Positions 1-12,330 are shown, numbered from the stretch's first letter. The stretch is 64,000 bases of DNA from Ziziphus jujuba (GCF_031755915.1 NC_083386.1:18523001-18587000), one strand, 5' to 3'. Notes: generated by a model not told the origin, from the letters alone. Numbers and translations: made by a program.

Positions 1-479
1 GTTGGTATAGTAGATAGGTTGCTAAGTATATACCTATCATAAAACTTAGCTTGCCTATTTTATGAAATTGCAATGTAACTCATTCTCTCCTACTTATAAA
101 CAAGGGTATATACAGGTAATTAGGCTACCTTATCGGTGATTTAATTACTTGATAAAATACTTGAATGGCAGTGAAAGTTGATTGAATACCATGAATCACG
201 AGTTCTAGTTACTTTGTCGGTGATTTGGTTCAATACATTTAATTGTGGTGATTTGGTTAATTGTCCCTGGCCTATGTATGAGTATCATTTATGCTAGGAG
301 GACCCTAGCGACATTATGTGTTTAAATATGATTGAAGTGAGCTGCGAAGATAGCATTTGCATAGTCCTTGTGATATATTACATTTTTATTATTTGCTATT
401 TAATTGAGAACACCCATAATACTCTGCCTATGAATACCATGATAAAATAGAATAAACTAATTACCAAAAGCTGCTAAAG
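1..479. other. Unassigned AT-rich leader before copia relic
   Basis: No ORF or RNA gene is visible. Short strings such as CAATGTAACTCATT and GGGTATATAC resemble pieces of the LTR that begins at 3937, so this stretch may hold a decayed 5' LTR and leader of the copia relic that follows. The match is too weak to place LTR ends, and I found no primer-binding site. Confidence 0.25.
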
Positions 480-870
480 ATTCTGAAAAATGTTTAACCA
501 TTATAAAGCTAGATTTAGCTTTAGATTTTGGTCCACCAGAGGTACCAAATAATTATAATACTGTCGAGATCAAATGTTGTCTAAGGACTTCAAGCACTTG
601 TATAAGTGCAATAAAATGGTCATTGAGAATCACATGCATGATTCTATATTTTTAGGTATTATGTTCTATGAATACTGTTCATAAGCTTTTTAACATTAGT
701 AGGAAATTTATCAATTTTGATAAATTGCAAAAAACCACTATTTAGATTTATCAGCTCTATTGTGTATGATGAAGTTAATGGTGTAAATGAGCTTATCTTG
801 AAACTTTTCTCTTATTATATCAATTTCATGGACCTTAATAAGGATTTTGGTAAGGAGTATCCCTTACCAT
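480..870 (+). pseudogene. copia gag remnant
   Basis: Broken reading frames resemble the copia gag (UBN2-type) domain. A segment reading LDFGPPEVPNNYN corresponds to the family's LDLAL...PP region. SNKMVIENHMHDSI corresponds to the conserved SN-M-...-I motif. VNELILKLFSYYINF follows and may be the helix-rich region that contacts the capsid interface. Frames shift several times and no start codon or continuous ORF is left. The assignment rests on motif order and the downstream RT; the individual matches are weak. Confidence 0.45.
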
Positions 871-1639
871 AATGAGGTGCTTTTCTTCTTTTTTGACAAT
901 ATTGGGTCAAACATCATTACATTAGGAAGTTTGGATGTATTTTAAAGGAGTTAAATTTATTCTTTTCAATGAGAGGGATAACACCAAGTTGAACAAGTTT
1001 AAACTTTTTGTTATGGTGACCAATCCAAAGTACAAGTACAAGAAGGTTTCTATAATGACTGTGAAGATCTAAAGCCCAATGAAAATAAGGATTTGTTGTC
1101 AAGTTTTAATTTGCATAAAAGGTGGTTTGTCATAAGTAAATGAAAGGAAACAATCATTTCTTGAATGGTGCAACTTTGCTATAATTTAGTCAATTGGCTT
1201 AATAGGAGATGACAACGAATGGTAAGTCACTTAAAACTGCTATTGTGAGACTTTACATGGCATTTTGTGCTAATTTGGCTTATAAATTGCTGCTTATATT
1301 AATTCCCATGTCTTATTGTTACTCCAATAGTTGCAACAATATATGTCAGAATGTGTAATAATTTTTTATGTCATGACAATAATCTTTATGTTTTGTACAT
1401 TACCTATTTTGAGATGCTACAGATATTTTATTACATATATCGATAACTTTTTCTATTATGAATACATTAAGATTATTCGTAATTTATTTGTTTGAATATG
1501 GCAATGATGCTCAGTTTACAATACCTAGCCCTCATTAGTAAATGGCATTGTTGAGATGAAGAAGTCGGCAGATTGTGAATATAGTGCGATGTGTGGTGAC
1601 AAATTTTAATTTGCCATTTTTTCTTGTAGGTAACAAGTT

Positions 1640-2600
1640 ATGCCTAATTTACACTTTTTTCTTGTATATGAGGAAGTTTAACATTGGTGAAGTAAATGTC
1701 TAAAAGAAGCTTGACTTCAAAAAGGAAAGTGTATTCATTCTTATTGTTAATGTTCCTATAAGAGATATTGTTGATCCAATAGTTTTGGAACCAGTAGTCA
1801 GTCAGGAATGAACCCATTAAGATAGGATAAGATGTTTTGGTTACAGCTGATCCTAATGTGTGCATTTTGAGAAGGTCACAGAGGGTTCAAAGATCTATTA
1901 TACCTGATAACTATGAGATTTATTTGCAGAAACATGAGGTAGATATAACTGATGAATTGGATCTAGTCACTTATAAGGAAGCCATAAGCAGTTCGGTATT
2001 TAATTTTTTGTTAGATGCAATAAAAGATAATATGACATCCATGCATCAGATGATTTGTGAGATTTGGATTACTACCTAAAGATAGCAACGATACTAGATG
2101 CAAATAGATCTATAAGACTAAGAGAGATTTCAATGGTCAAGTGAAGATATCTTAGGCTAGATTAATTGTCGAGTACCGCCAGAAAGGGAGAATTAGTTAT
2201 AGAGAAATCTTTTTTCTAGTTTCCAAAAAAGGATTCTTTTAGCATCATTATGAAGATTGTAGCTAGTTGTTACTTAAAATTGCATCTGGAGGATGTCAGA
2301 ACTGTTTTCTTGAATGGAGTTTTGTTTAAGGATGTGTATATGGTCCAACCAATTGACTTCTAAATAGTGGAGAATGAGAAGTTGTTTCATAAGCTTAATA
2401 AGTTTATTTATGATCTTAAGTAACCTCATGGCAGTAGTATCTCGATTTTTAATGAAATTACCACCTACAATGGTTTTAAGGAGAATATTGTTGATATGTG
2501 CATATGTTTGAAGGTTCGTGGGAGCAATTTAATATTTATAGTATTGTATATTAAAGACATATTATTAGCTTCCGTTGATATTGACCATTGACTAAGACAA
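1640..2600 (+). pseudogene. copia integrase-RT linker and reverse transcriptase remnant
   Basis: An open stretch from 1837 to 2079 contains RRSQRVQRSIIPDNYEIYLQ, the characteristic linker before copia RT. It is followed by DEL and KEAISS, in the position of the usual AM-S-...-W--A motif. RT motifs then appear in shifting frames: KTKRDFNGQVKI, SPVSKKDSFSIIM, TVFLNGVLFKDVYMVQP and KLNKFIYDLK. The catalytic box near 2545-2570 reads LYIKDILLAS where active copia elements have YVDD, so the first catalytic aspartate is replaced by lysine. Stops occur inside the RT, for example after QPIDF. The protein would copy RNA into DNA in an active element; this copy is dead. Confidence 0.8.
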
Positions 2601-3936
2601 AAATAAAAAAAATAAAAAATAAAAACTATTATTCTATAGCCATTTTAATATGAACAACTTTAAGCAGGTTCCATTTGTACTTGAAATAAAGATTTTTCGG
2701 GACAAGGCTAATTGTATATTACAGTTGTCTTAATTAAAGCCTATGTTGATAAGATTGTGAAAAGTTATAATATGTACAATATTCTTCTAATATGGTATCG
2801 GTGGCAAAGGTAATAAACTCTCTAGGATCTATGTCCCAAAAATAAGAGAGTGATAAAGGGACAAATAAGAATAAGACAGTATTCTTTTGCACTTTGCAGT
2901 TTAATGTTATTGCATATTATCATATATTATTTATGTTGTGGGTGTATTTTGATAAATAATTAAGTAGTCTCAGTTTTGTGTACTATGAGACAGCCATGTT
3001 TGTTTTTAGATCAACACAATATTTATTTGAAGATCATCGTATCATTACTATGATGTAGTAGGTTTTATAAGTTGATTATAATGATTTTACAGATGGTTAA
3101 AATTTTAATACCATGAATGTTAGTTATCATGGAAGTATACGCTATTTTATGAATTAGTATTGAACAATCATTTATAGCTTTATTGATTGTAAAGGTAGAG
3201 TATATGGCATGTTCTGAGACTATAATACATGCTTTTTGATACATTTTTTTAATATAGCCAATAATATTATTTTATGGTAATTTCGCAGCTGTGTCATTTT
3301 GGTTAAGACTTTCATTTTGTTATGTACATTCTTGTTACAAAATGGTGGCAGATCCACTAATAAAGACTAGCCTATAAACTTGCTTGAGGAGCATGTGTCC
3401 CTATATAGGATTGTGAAGCAATTAAAACTGCTATAGCTCAATGGGAGTTTTGTAATCTGCAATAATGTCTATGTTGTATGCAATATATGATTGAATATTA
3501 CCTTGTCAGCAATACATATATGTATATGGATTATTATAATGTGATGCTTATTACATATAGTGTTGCTTCTTATGCTAGTAGGCATGTTTGAGACTTTTAG
3601 GCTGTATATATGTATGTTGATCTATAGGTATCATTGTGAATCCCTACTACCTTGTTTGGATATACATTGTTTCAAAAAAAAATGGTACCATGTATTGGAG
3701 GATTGCACGTGGTTAAGTAAATGCCTGCAACCTCAACTGAGCTTATGACATGCAAAATGCTCAGTTAAAATGGTAGTTTTAAGAAATTTATTGGAGGAAT
3801 CTTTATTACCTAATATAGTATATTGTTGTGCCATGTCAGCATACTAAATACTTAGATGAAATGGTATTTTAATTTGAGAGATTTCATAATAAGTGAATTT
3901 GTTGTTTATAATGATTTTGTAGTCCAAGTGGGGGAC
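2601..3936 (+). pseudogene. copia RT C-terminus and RNase H remnant
   Basis: Fragments typical of the copia RNase H end are seen. YHGSIRYFMN lies near 3130. The element of the family's YMACSE motif appears near 3200, followed by FAAVSF in place of the usual DN-SAVSF, and MVADPLIKTSL near 3340 matches the standard IADPLTK terminus of the polyprotein. The reading frame is broken throughout. After the terminus, about 500 bases lead to a purine-rich tract and the 3' LTR, as expected. Confidence 0.65.
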
Positions 3937-4450
3937 TGTTAGATATTTTTGTGTAACAATGTATAATAATGTAACTCACTTACAGTATTTATTTGTGTCA
4001 ATAATGAGACTAGCTTGTTTATTGACATTTTCAATAGAGTCTTTGGGTATATACTCGCCGTAATACTTTAGTTGGTCCATTGGATGGAAAGACTTCTCTC
4101 AAAAAATTCAATTGCCTTTATTCTCTTATTATTATTATTTTTATTATATTACTATATTCATTATATATTATAATTATTATTACTATTATTATTTATTAAT
4201 TATTATATGTGTGTATATATATTATACATTGGGAAATAAGTCCTTAGGAAAATTAGTACAATATATACGATAAAGAAATTAGGGTTTGAAGTATTTGTGC
4301 ATACTTATTTTGTATAAACATGAGAGAGAAAAGTTATTACTCCTGTTTCTTTGTTATCCGTTTTGTAGATTAAAGAATTTTATGATGATTCAATAGCAGT
4401 GTTAAAAGGTTAATAATTTAATTAAATACAATTATAATTGTGAGTTTAGA
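3937..4450 (+). repeat. 3' LTR of copia relic
   Basis: The LTR starts TGTTAGATATTTTTGTG directly after the purine-rich tract AAGTGGGGGA. It contains a TTATTATTA-rich microsatellite near 4120-4200. The outer end was not determined because no intact 5' LTR copy is present for comparison; 4450 is an estimate. Confidence 0.55.
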
Positions 4451-4801
4451 TCTTGGAATACAGTGCTGCGATTGATGCATATTTACTTTATTTATTTTAT
4501 TATAGCACTTTCACTCCATTGCAAAAATCCAACTATAACTTTAATTTCTTTCACCTTTTATTTAAGTTATATCGAAGCTACATGATGATATAGTTAATAG
4601 TGCATATAATTTTAAATTAGATATTATTTAGTAGTAAGTTGCTTTTAATATTTGATTTTTCATTAAATGGTATTTAAGTTGCTTATTTCAAATATTTGTA
4701 AGTGTTAGATTAAATACATAAGTTATCTTAAATAATTACAAATTTAGGAGAGGAAAATAAAAATCACAAACATCAAATGGAAAACAATTTAAAATGGTTA
4801 A
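4451..4801. other. AT-rich spacer
   Basis: About 350 bases without ORF, RNA gene or recognisable repeat. It separates the copia LTR from the MULE-type element that follows. Confidence 0.5.
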
Positions 4802-4810
4802 TTTTCAATT
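4802..4810. repeat. Target-site duplication, left (9 bp)
   Basis: TTTTCAATT directly precedes the left TIR and is repeated exactly at 5883-5891 after the right TIR. The length fits the Mutator superfamily. Confidence 0.85.
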
Positions 4811-5882
4811 GGAATATTGGCAACCAAGTATCCAGAACTTTATCGACGTTGATACATTGCATCCTAAACTTTTTTTTTTTTGGCATTTTGCACCCCAAAC
4901 TATCTTTTTACTTGCACCGTTGGTTTTTCTGTTAAAAATACATAACGGAATGACCAGATGCCTCCCATATGCTCATCAAACGAGGATAGATCAGGTAATT
5001 TTACTATTCTCAATTTAGAAATTAGGGTTTCATTTGAGAAATTTATTCATCAAAACCCCTTCTCCTTCTTCTTCTTCTTCCTTCCATGTCCCTGTCTGTT
5101 CTCTTTCATTCCTCACCATTTTCACTTCTCACATGCTCTTTCAAATCCAAGATCCCTTCTTTTCTTTTTCTTCTTTGTCTTCCAAACCACCACTCTTAGT
5201 AACATCAACAATTTCAAAGTTGTAAGGGAATTAAGTTCTCTCTCTCCTTTTTCTCTGTATCTGTCCTCTTTTTTCTTTTTTTGTTTTTTAGGTGTACTCT
5301 CTCTTTCTCTGTAACTCTTTTTGTCTCTTTCTCTTGCTTCTTTTTTTTTTTTTTTTTGGTGCGCTCTCTCTTTCTTTGTGACTCTCTCTGTCTCTCTTTA
5401 TCTCTTCTCTTTCTCTGTCCTCTTTTTTTTTATGTACTCTCCTTCTCTATAAATCTCTCTGTCTGTTTGTCTCTCTCTCCTCTTTCTCTGTCTCTGTTCT
5501 TTTTTTTTGTGTACTCTATCTTTCTCTTTAACTTTCTATGTCTGTCTCCTCTCTCTAATTGATATTTTAAGAAAGCAAAACTCAATTTTAGCAATGGATT
5601 GAAGCTCCCCCCCCCCCCCCCCCTTTCTTTTTTCCCCTCAATTTTTTTCCTTCACATTTCTTGAATTCCAATCAGAGCCTAAAAATTGTAAAATTACCTG
5701 ATCTACCCTCGTTTGAAGAGCATATGTGAGGCACCTGATCATTCCATTATGCATTTTTAATAAAAAAACCAACGATGCAAGTAAAAAGGAAGTTTGGGGT
5801 GCAAAATGTCAGGAAAAAAAAAGGTTTAGGATGCAATGTGTCAACATAGATAAAGTTTGGGGTGCTTAGCTTCCAATATCCC
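4811..5882. mobile_element. Non-autonomous MULE-type element, copy 1
   Basis: Two long terminal inverted repeats bound this 1072-bp element: left arm 4811-5004, right arm 5688-5882. The outer ends read GGAATATTGG and, in reverse complement on the right, GGGATATTGG. The flanks are a perfect 9-bp direct repeat TTTTCAATT at 4802-4810 and 5883-5891. Nine-base target duplications with long TIRs are the hallmark of the Mutator superfamily. No transposase is encoded; the interior is a pyrimidine-rich low-complexity block. ORFs across the interior are simple-sequence artefacts. A second member with the same TIRs lies at 57681-58879. Confidence 0.85.
5046..5640. repeat. Pyrimidine-rich low-complexity interior of MULE copy 1
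   Basis: Almost all C and T on the plus strand, with TCTCTC runs, T runs of up to about 19 and a run of 14 or more C near 5608. Open frames here (rich in F, L, S and C) come from base composition and are not gene evidence. Confidence 0.8.
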
Positions 5883-5891
5883 TTTTCAATT
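5883..5891. repeat. Target-site duplication, right (9 bp)
   Basis: TTTTCAATT directly follows the right TIR and is identical to 4802-4810. Confidence 0.85.
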
Positions 5892-6002
5892 TGATGTTTA
5901 TACTTTTGCTTTTTTTTTTCTGTTTTTATCCTCTTTTTCCCTTAAAGTTTATAGTTATTTGAAATACTTAATAAACTCTAACAATTATTATCTAACTTTG
6001 AT

Positions 6003-9000
6003 TGTAACACCCCATCTTGAAGTACATCGAAAATTTTCTTGTGTTGACTGAGATTAACCGACTTTGACCAAATGGGGTCCATTTTGACTTTTGTTTTTGG
6101 ATCAAATTTTGCATTGACCAAGGCACCATTATGAAGTATGCATCAATCTGAGTTCGTAGACTAGTAGCACATAAAAAACGAAGCTACAGTTTGAAAGTTA
6201 TAAGCAAAACAAACTGCGATCCAAACTGTCCGAGTGGTGCCGTGTTTGACTTTTTATTTTTGTAAAATTTTGTTTTGATTCATGTATGGTTGTAAACTAC
6301 TCATTGATACGAGTTGATGGACTAGTGACACACTTAATTTAGATATTTGATTAGAAAGTTATGGACCTACAAATTTTTTCCAGGACAATGCTTAATGTGT
6401 ATCAATCTGTGTGTGTGCACAGTGTCCAATGACATTGTGCCATGTGTCAAAAATTGGACCAATCCTGTGAGTGCACAATGGCACCCACGAATGTTTTGAT
6501 TGGATGAGAAAGCTATGAGAGAAGAGAAGGAGGTGAGAGGAGAGAGAATCCGCCTCACACTATTGGCCCTGCTTCGGCCACATGCATGTGCCAGACCACT
6601 ATGTCGGTCATCTCAAAACTAGCTGGCTGACCAAATTTCACTACCAACAGGCCGATGATGCACTGAGATCGGGGGGTTTTCTGACAACGATGCTATCGGC
6701 TTCAACTGCCGATGTCTCCCAATCCAGCCATCCATTTTTCACACTGCTCTCTTCACCAAAAATCACGACCAGTGGTTGCCGAACACATTGCCATCGGCGA
6801 TGTTTTCTGATGACCATGGTGGCTCATCGGAAAACTCATTTTTGACGAGTTTTCGATGACCCTACCTACCCTTTCCTACTAATTTGATCTCCCTAAACTC
6901 AAATCCTAGTTCTTTTCCTCCAAATCTCAATGGATTGAGAGATCCAAGGATATTAAATTTGAAACCTTCCAAGTTAGATTCCAGCCATCACAGATCCGAT
7001 CTCCATAAGGTAAGACCTAATTTGTAATTCTCATGTTACAAGCTTCATTTTGGTATATCATTTGTGTATTTTAGACTTGTATTAGGTCCCCCAAATACTC
7101 GTATGTATTATACCCGATTAAAATATTAATTTAATCGGTTTTGTATAATATTGATATTTTAGGTGCATGTGTGAGTGGTGGGATCGATCCCGTAGACGAT
7201 CTTGATTGATTCACGCATTTAAGGTAAGTCATCCTCCTTCAAAACTATTTTGGGTTGTTAAAATTTATATATATAGATATATATATATTTGTGTTAATTG
7301 AATTTTTGAAAAGTGTTTGATATTTAAGAAAATCTCTAATTGAATTTATGATGCTAATTGGGATGATTTAAATATATATGTGCATCAAATTTATATTTGG
7401 GTTTTAAAGAAATTATGTTTTAAAGTTATTACTAAATTGTTGTTAATTCTTATTGATGGATTTATTATGAATCTTGAAAATGCATTTACATGAATGTTAA
7501 TTATTGTGGATTTTATGTGGTTTAAGTGTAGATTTATAAAAATTAATTTTTAAGAATTTGAGGAAAATATTTGTTTTAAATCATTATGCTCAAAAATATA
7601 TTTTGAAGTTAGATAATTATGAATTTGGTGCCATTGTGGTAATAATTGATGCATTTAAAATTTATGGATTTATGATGATGATTTAAAGAAAAGGTGGAAT
7701 TTTACGGGCTTAGAAGGATGTTATGCAATTTATGATTTTACAACTTTAAATGCGTCATATAGTATTAATGTTCTGTACTCTATCTATTTTGATTGTTAGC
7801 GTGCAAGTATTTATAGTCTTCCCATGTGAGTCACAAACTTGAGGATAGACAGGTATAATGCATAATGAGCATCAGCCATCCTCTCTATGGCCAGGATTAA
7901 TGTTGTTAGTATCGGCGTCGTTGGGACGCTAAGGCAACTGTTGCAGATTCTCTCATTAACTTCCCCATCAGAGTGAGATTTGGAACGCTGGGTACTACTT
8001 GGCACCAATAGTATATAGTGTGGTCCATCAAGTTGTTTTCTCGACATGACTTTCAAAGCAAAAATGTTTTAAAATCGTATTTAAGTGCATTTAATTATGT
8101 TTTATCAACTATTTCAACTAATGTTTTTAAAATGTATTTATTCATATTTTTATTAATTATTTTAAATTAATGTTTTAAAATGCATTTTATTCACATTTTA
8201 TTATTTAAATTGATTTAATGTTTTAAAATAATTTTATTAGATTTCTACAATTTATTTCAATGGACATTTTAATTTAATTAAAATATTCCTTTATTATCGA
8301 TTTATTAAATCCAAATTTTTATCTATATATATTGAATTTAATTTTGATTGATACCATATTTTTCTATTACAAACTTTATTTGTGATTTTATTTTATTTTA
8401 TGATATTCATTCTAAATTTAATAATTTGTTACTAAATTATTTTCAATGTTGATTTTAAATTTTAAATTATTTGTATTTCATTTACTTATTAATTTCCTAT
8501 ATTTTTTAGGGGTATAAAAATGTTGGATTTTGTAAAAATTGTTTTAGAAGGGGAACATTTCCAACTAAGTGAAATTGTGAGGATTTTGAGAGAAAATATT
8601 AAATTTTGCTTATGTATTATTATTTTTATTTATTTATTATTAATTAATCAAAATTATTTTATACTGTTATATTATTATTTATGTAGTAGCTAGGATCACT
8701 CACTAAGATGATTAGCATCTCATATTTTTAAATTCGTTCCCCTAAGCTCGGATTTGGTAGATGTTGACCGTATGAGGGAGAGCTCGACATCTGTGTTCAT
8801 CTCTAAAGTCCAAGAAGCCTTTTCCTTTCATTTATTACTATCTTATAACATTTCTTTCTATCTTATGTTGTATTAACTTTACTTAATTGTCTATGATGCT
8901 CTGTATACCATATTGGATATTTATTTAATTAATAATGCATTTATTCCCTATCTCTTTATATCATTTGAAGTGTCGAAAATTGTAAGAATTATTTGTAGTA

Positions 9001-9190
9001 AGATGGGAGGAACAAGATGGTGCTATTAGAAGTGTATTTTCTATACAAGAAATTTTATGGCATGTCCAACTCTTAGGGGAGATGCTATCGAATTTTCCAT
9101 TTGAAGGTACAGTAAGGTTTCTTAGGATCAGAATTTATCTAAAATTCCGGTGAGGGATTTTAGATAGGTCCTGACGAACATGTGTTGTCA
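6003..9190 (+). mobile_element. Long LTR-like block, possible solo LTR of a Gypsy-type element
   Basis: The block starts TGTAACACCCC, a frequent LTR start in plant Gypsy-type retrotransposons. It ends near GGTCCTGACGAACA or GTTGTCA, with a CA terminus. The last five bases before it (TTGAT, 5998-6002) resemble the five after 9190 (TTGAA), which would be an imperfect 5-bp duplication. Internal sequence is non-repetitive at 6370-6960 and 7800-8050 and AT-rich elsewhere. No gag, RT or integrase text was found, and no primer-binding site follows, so a solo LTR is the simplest reading. The family was recognised from general style only; the right boundary could be 9173-9190. Confidence 0.45.
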
Positions 9191-10000
9191 TTGAAACTTG
9201 GAAGGCAGTAGTGTAGTTTGTTCCCGTTTGTAAGTCCTTCAAAATTTCCACAAGACAGAGCTCAAGCTATCAAGGTAATGAACCACAAGCTACCTCTCAG
9301 CTAAAAGTGTGTAACAGTGGGCCAAAACAAACCTTAGAGAAGAGAAACAAAACCCTTAAATGCTCAATTCATGTTGAAGCTGATTAAATTAGTCAAGGCG
9401 AATTCCAATAGAGTGATGAGTTATGAAAAGAGAAAAAAGTTGGGTCAAAAATCTAACTTGTAGCCTTTCTAAAGTTTGAGGATTTTTGGATGCATACCAC
9501 ATGGCTCCGCATTGTGGGATGGTTGCCACCTAGACCTTCCACCATGTTCTAGAAGCTTCTTGCCAGGTAAAGTAGCTTTTGACCTCTCATGAAATACCAA
9601 TTGAACGTCATGACAAGCCTAGCTTACTTGGAACTCATGTATCGATGGCCAATTCAAAATTGTGGGATCATTCATCTTCGCTCAGTTAGGGTTTCAAATG
9701 AGCATATCCAAAAGGATATCCTGATTGGCCCTCACAAAGGGCAATGACATGCGCCTTCTTGTGCCTAGTGCATGGCTTCATTATTCATGCCTTATTTGTT
9801 CTCGAAGGTGGATGTTGGGGACATATGGACTCATCCTGCTGGCATAACTTTGACATTGACGCCTCAATTTATGCATAGGAGGCATTTTACAGCCTCATAC
9901 GTCAATATCAATCTACATCTTCAAATATTTTTAAGACTTAAATCATTTCACAACCTGAGATTGTGTTATATGGCTTTTAAGACTCATTTCTTATGAATAT
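9191..10000. other. Unassigned higher-complexity segment
   Basis: More balanced in base composition than its surroundings, with no long ORF. A 74-codon frame at 9772-9996 has no recognisable motif. It could be internal retrotransposon sequence next to the LTR-like block or an old gene fragment. I cannot assign it. Confidence 0.3.
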
Positions 10001-10639
10001 AATTAATTGGATGAAATGAATAAGAATTTTATCCATAACAATAACTATTTGAAACAAACAAATTACGTATAATTAAAACAACAAACAAAAAACAAATACA
10101 TTACCAAATTAGATCTTATTTTGGGAGGTTTCAATTAAGTTAATCAAGTAAAAGCCAGTTTTTATAGGCGTACAGAGTACGTATTCTGACATTTTCAATA
10201 GCCACCATTAGTTGATATAATTGCAACAAGTCTTGAAAATAAGTTGGATGGGATGTAAGGTTTTGAAACCAGAGCAAAAAGAACAAAAATGAATCAGCAG
10301 GGAGTAAAATCAAGTGCATCTCAGGACAAAGAACAGAGCATATACAACAAATTAATTTTAACTTGTAAAATAAAGATGGAAATTCAATCTTTGGATTCAA
10401 ATACAATCATACATTGGGCAAAAGTTGCAGATTTTATGATAATTTTCTGGATAAAATTATTTTTTATGTTATGTTCCTTTTTACCCAACATGCAGCCTGC
10501 TGAATCGATGTAAGTCACGCGAGGTGGCTGTCATATATACCGGGAAGTATTTTAAAGGGGTATGAGGAAAAGGTAAAAAGTTAATAAAATATATTTGGAA
10601 TATAAAATATGCAATTAAGTTGGTTTTTTTTTTTTTTAA
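10001..10639. other. Intergenic, no supported gene
   Basis: Contains two overlapping short frames on opposite strands (10140-10406 minus, 10289-10513 plus) with no recognisable domain. Otherwise AT-rich and featureless. Confidence 0.4.
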
Positions 10640-11040
10640 TATGGCAATTTAGTTATTTATTACACTTTAATACTGTCTACTTAAAAGTTGCAATTTTTAG
10701 TATCTTGCAATTTAAATCTCTAAATTTCAATCTTATTGCATTTTGATCTTTCCCATTTCTTGGTTAACAGCAATTAAAAGATATAAAGTAGTAAAATGCA
10801 ATTTAAAAGAAAAAATAAAGAACCTAAATCATAACAAATTAAAACCAAATAGCCCAAAGTGCAACAAATTACATTTTAATATTGGTCACATAGAAATCAT
10901 GGAAGATGAATATGTTAATCATCATTAAAGAAAAACTTTAATCGGATTAAGATGCGACAAATTAAAACTTTAATCGGATCAAAATGCAATTGAAACTTGC
11001 AATTTTCAAAATGCAATGAAAGGTATTACAATGCAACAAT
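10640..11040. repeat. Imperfect inverted repeat, possible MITE
   Basis: ATTGCATTTTGATC at about 10735-10750 pairs with GATCAAAATGCAAT at about 10977-10990. Further out, GCAATTTAG-type text pairs with CAATGCAAC-type text near 11035. Two copies of AACTTTAATCGGAT lie in the right half. The arms are degenerate and no target duplication was found. Confidence 0.35.
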
Positions 11041-11430
11041 CATGGAATTAAAATTAATTAGGATAAATGTCATTTTGACCTCTTCCATTTTGAATTTTTT
11101 GCACAAATACATTTTTATTTTGGAAAATTTTACTATAGTTATCTAATGTTTCACTTTTGTTTCATTTTAACCCCCTCAAATTTCATTTGTATTTCACTTT
11201 AACCCCATTTAATAGTCGAACTATTAGCAAACTTATATGCTTGACTTAAATGACACTTTTTACTTATTTATATATGTACACATAGTTCATTTATTATTTT
11301 ATTTTTGTATTTTTATATTCATCTTCAAATAATAATCTATGATTTCATTTGTAATTTTTTAGGCATAAATATTGTAAGAAATAATAGATAATTGTGATTT
11401 GTAATTGTAAATGAATTATTTTTCTTTTGT
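11041..11430. repeat. Dispersed-repeat-like AT-rich segment
   Basis: Begins AGGATAAATGTCATTTTGACC and runs through AACCCCCTC and AACCCCATT phrases, a style common in plant MITE termini that resembles segments near 48.4 and 48.9 kb. A paired end was not found. Confidence 0.3.
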
Positions 11431-11434
11431 TTAG

Positions 11435-11482
<48 letters not shown>
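11431..11482. repeat. Compound (TA)n-(GA)n microsatellite
   Basis: An AT dinucleotide run passes directly into an AG dinucleotide run. Confidence 0.9.
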
Positions 11483-11760
11483 AATTTTCTGAGAACTATT
11501 TTCTATTTTATTTTGAAAGATATAATGATATGGCCAATAAAAATAGAATCCAAATTAATTAATCTATTTAGTTTTACATGTTAATCCTTTCAAAAATTTT
11601 ACTTTTAATACTGAAAATTTAAAATGAAAAAGTAAATTATTAACGGTAAGCATTTAAATTTATATAGTATCATATAGATTTCAATTTTAGTATATCTATC
11701 AATATATCCAATATGTCTCTCAGAATAAAATAAGAATTAATTCCCAAAGAATATTTTGAT

Positions 11761-11787
11761 GTATATATATAATTTGACTGGTAAAAG

Positions 11788-11830
<43 letters not shown>

Positions 11831-12209
11831 AACTGGTAAAAGAGGCTTAAAGCAAAACATAAATAAAACTCTCTTGAAAAAAAAAAAAAAAGAAGAAAGA
11901 AAGAAAGAAATTGAACCTTAAGGGGAATATAGTGAAATTTTCCAATATAGCGTTGCATAAGTACAAATAAATAAATAAAAATAGAAGAAACGAAAGTGAT
12001 ATTAACCCTTTAAATTATAGGAATTACTTCTGAAAATATCAATTATAAAAATCATATTTTTAAAGATGTTGCGATTTTCTTTTCCAAGTGTGCAAGGACT
12101 CCTTTCATCTATTTATATAGGATTCAAGAGAGGTTAAAAAAGCTTCTGCATTCTGATCCCTCTGCAGCAGTTATATGCTACAGCTGGAAGCTTCCGTCTG
12201 GCCACAAAA

Positions 12210-12252
<43 letters not shown>

Positions 12253-12330
12253 TGGTTTAAAAAAAAAAAAAAAAAAAGGAAGACTATTTTTTTAGCACTA
12301 TATATATATATATATATATATATGAATTAA
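11761..12330. repeat. Cluster of (TA)n and A-rich microsatellites
   Basis: (TA)n tracts at about 11790-11826, 12213-12243 and 12299-12323, plus A-rich and GAAA-rich tracts at 11877-11910 and 12257-12280. The sequence between them includes a short non-repetitive piece at 12060-12205 with no ORF. Confidence 0.85.

Larger units (their letters stand above)
480..4450 (+). mobile_element. Degenerate Ty1/copia retrotransposon
   Basis: Recognisable copia pieces occur in the expected order on the plus strand: gag-like text (480-870), the integrase-to-RT linker (about 1740-2080), reverse transcriptase (2090-2600), RNase H (about 3190-3390), a purine-rich tract AAGTGGGGGA (3926-3935) and an LTR start TGTTAGATAT (3937). 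Each domain is broken by stops and frameshifts, so the element cannot be active. The 5' boundary and the outer LTR end are not resolved. The family order gag-protease-integrase-RT-RNase H is established for Ty1/copia; the protease and integrase core are not readable here. Confidence 0.8.

Noticed and set aside
4958..5562. Overlapping plus-strand ORFs rich in F, L, S and C
   Set aside because: They follow the C/T simple-sequence interior of the MULE element; composition explains them.
10140..10513. Two overlapping ORFs on opposite strands
   Set aside because: No motif, no attachable exon and no support from context.
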